A stretch of DNA of 20,060 bases from Candidatus Methanomethylophilaceae archaeon. GTDB lineage: Archaea > Thermoplasmatota > Thermoplasmata > Methanomassiliicoccales > Methanomethylophilaceae. Within the stretch, counting starts at the first letter, position 1. Each line of letters begins with the position of its first letter. The position numbers and the translations under genes were made by a program. Shown here piece by piece: positions 19,434 through 20,060 of the stretch. A model generated the notes under the pieces. It searched no databases, had not been told where the DNA came from, and saw nothing but the letters and a program-made list of their open reading frames with translations. The stretch is taken from positions 1 to 20,060 of the forward strand of contig JAEDGA010000016.1 of assembly GCA_016297775.1 (NCBI GenBank). The letters are read 5' to 3'.

Positions 19434-20060
19434 TCAGATGTACAGCCCCTCGCGTTCGAGCCAGTCCTCCGCATCCCTCTTCATGGGGTAGAACGAGAGG
19501 AGCCTGCGGTATTCGAACTCGTCGCGGTTGCCGAATCCGGCGATCAGATGGCACATCATGGCGTACACGGAGTAATCGAGAACGTGTTCGGGTACGCCCT
19601 TCTGGTCCAGGACGTTGTTGACCCAGACCACCCTCTGGAGGACGGAACATCCCGAGGCCTTGTATCCTCCGCCGTCCTGCCAGCGGAGCTCGCAGTTCAT
19701 GTCGTCGGGGATGAGGCCTTCGTCCCTCAGACGGTTGACGCAGTCGTTGAGGTCGTGGTAGGTTCCGATGCTCTTCTTGGAGAGGTCCCTCTTCCTCTTC
19801 AGGAAATCCTTCCTGTTGGCTTTCGTCAGTTCGGGGGATGTGATGTATTTGACGAAACATTCGTCGTAGTCTCTGTCCCCGCCCTCGATCTTGGTGAAGA
19901 GGACTTCGGCGAGACTTGCGAGTACGTCGTCGGGTGCCCTGTCGAGGTAGTCGGAGACGGTGAAGCGGATCCAGTTGTAGGACCTCTGCCATCTGACCTT
20001 GAAATCTTCGAGGGCTGCGAATTCGGCTCTAACATCCTCGTAGCCGTGTCTTTCTCCGAC
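19434..20060 (-). CDS. SprT/YgjP-like zincin-fold protein with apparently lost HExxH (5' end outside window)
   Basis: The frame is open from the stop at 19434 to the window edge, 208 residues, so the start is upstream of the window. The pattern FKVRWQRSYNWIRFTVSDYL...APDDVLASLAEVLF, then VVWVNNVLDQKGVPEHVLDYSVY and FYPMKRDAEDWLEREGL, resembles archaeal SprT/YgjP-like zincin proteins, where VLDYVLYHELLH carries the zinc site and a final helix ends in AExWL. Here that site reads YAMMCH (166-171): the first His and the Glu are replaced, and only the last His remains. The protein is therefore probably not a working protease and may be a structural or regulatory relative. It heads the visible block and is followed 4 nt later by zincin B. 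The family call is from memory of the pattern, so moderate. Confidence 0.5.
   Translation of the reverse strand, partial: VGERHGYEDVRAEFAALEDFKVRWQRSYNWIRFTVSDYLDRAPDDVLASLAEVLFTKIEGGDRDYDECFVKYITSPELTKANRKDFLKRKRDLSKKSIGTYHDLNDCVNRLRDEGLIPDDMNCELRWQDGGGYKASGCSVLQRVVWVNNVLDQKGVPEHVLDYSVYAMMCHLIAGFGNRDEFEYRRLLSFYPMKRDAEDWLEREGLYI

Noticed and set aside
16424..20060. Calling the terminal block a provirus
   Set aside because: No terminase, portal, capsid or tail gene is recognisable in the visible part, and zinc-protease motifs alone are not enough.

Overview
The window reads as chromosome of a methanogenic archaeon, most likely of the Methanomassiliicoccales (Thermoplasmata). Archaeal markers are an archaeal-type glutamyl-tRNA synthetase, replication factor C large subunit with a C-terminal PIP box, the wyosine enzyme TYW1 with all six cluster cysteines at the Methanocaldococcus positions (26, 39, 52, 62, 66, 69), TrpB2, a short UbiD of the anhydromevalonate phosphate decarboxylase type, and TATA boxes about 26 bp before many start codons. 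None of the 22 visible stop codons is TAG (20 TGA, 2 TAA), as expected where amber encodes pyrrolysine. The order-level placement is inference; no rRNA or pyl gene is present.

Layout. 1-1255 (-): gltX, cut by the window edge. 1343-3386 (+): UbiD-family decarboxylase and a flavodoxin-ferredoxin (EFR1-type) protein. 3349-3990 (-): SAM methyltransferase. 4181-5509 (-): trpB2, followed by hairpins and preceded by palindromes. 5763-6988 (+): orphan ABC ATPase and a zinc-ribbon membrane protein. 7029-9469 (+): rfcL and tyw1. 9562-10113 (-) and 10306-11726 (+): a divergent redox locus with an iron-sulfur flavoprotein facing an HxlR regulator and a choloylglycine-hydrolase-like Ntn hydrolase. 11832-12773 (+): HPr-kinase-like ATPase. 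12745-13467 (-): sfsA, with a hairpin-rich leader.

From about 13.6 kb the window becomes accessory. A 543-residue tyrosine integrase with an unusually long N-terminal part is translationally coupled to an AbrB-type regulator carrying an AT-hook-like tail (13602-15459, -). An AT-rich stretch with an 11-bp inverted repeat follows, then a tandem winged-helix regulator and a 43-residue zinc ribbon on the + strand.

The last 3.6 kb (16424-20060, -) is a tight five-gene block that continues past the edge. Transcription order is a SprT-like protein whose HExxH appears lost (YAMMCH), a putative zincin with HEAVH, a 94-residue unknown, a 204-residue membrane-anchored unknown, and a longer zincin with HEFTH that is a paralogue of the first. 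Two intact and one degenerate metalloprotease-like proteins in one probable operon beside an integrase is the best candidate here for an undescribed system. Its function cannot be read from sequence alone.

Expression pattern. Genes that open a transcription unit mostly have a TATA box about 26 bp before the start, suggesting leaderless mRNAs. Several internal operon genes and abrB have clear Shine-Dalgarno sites.
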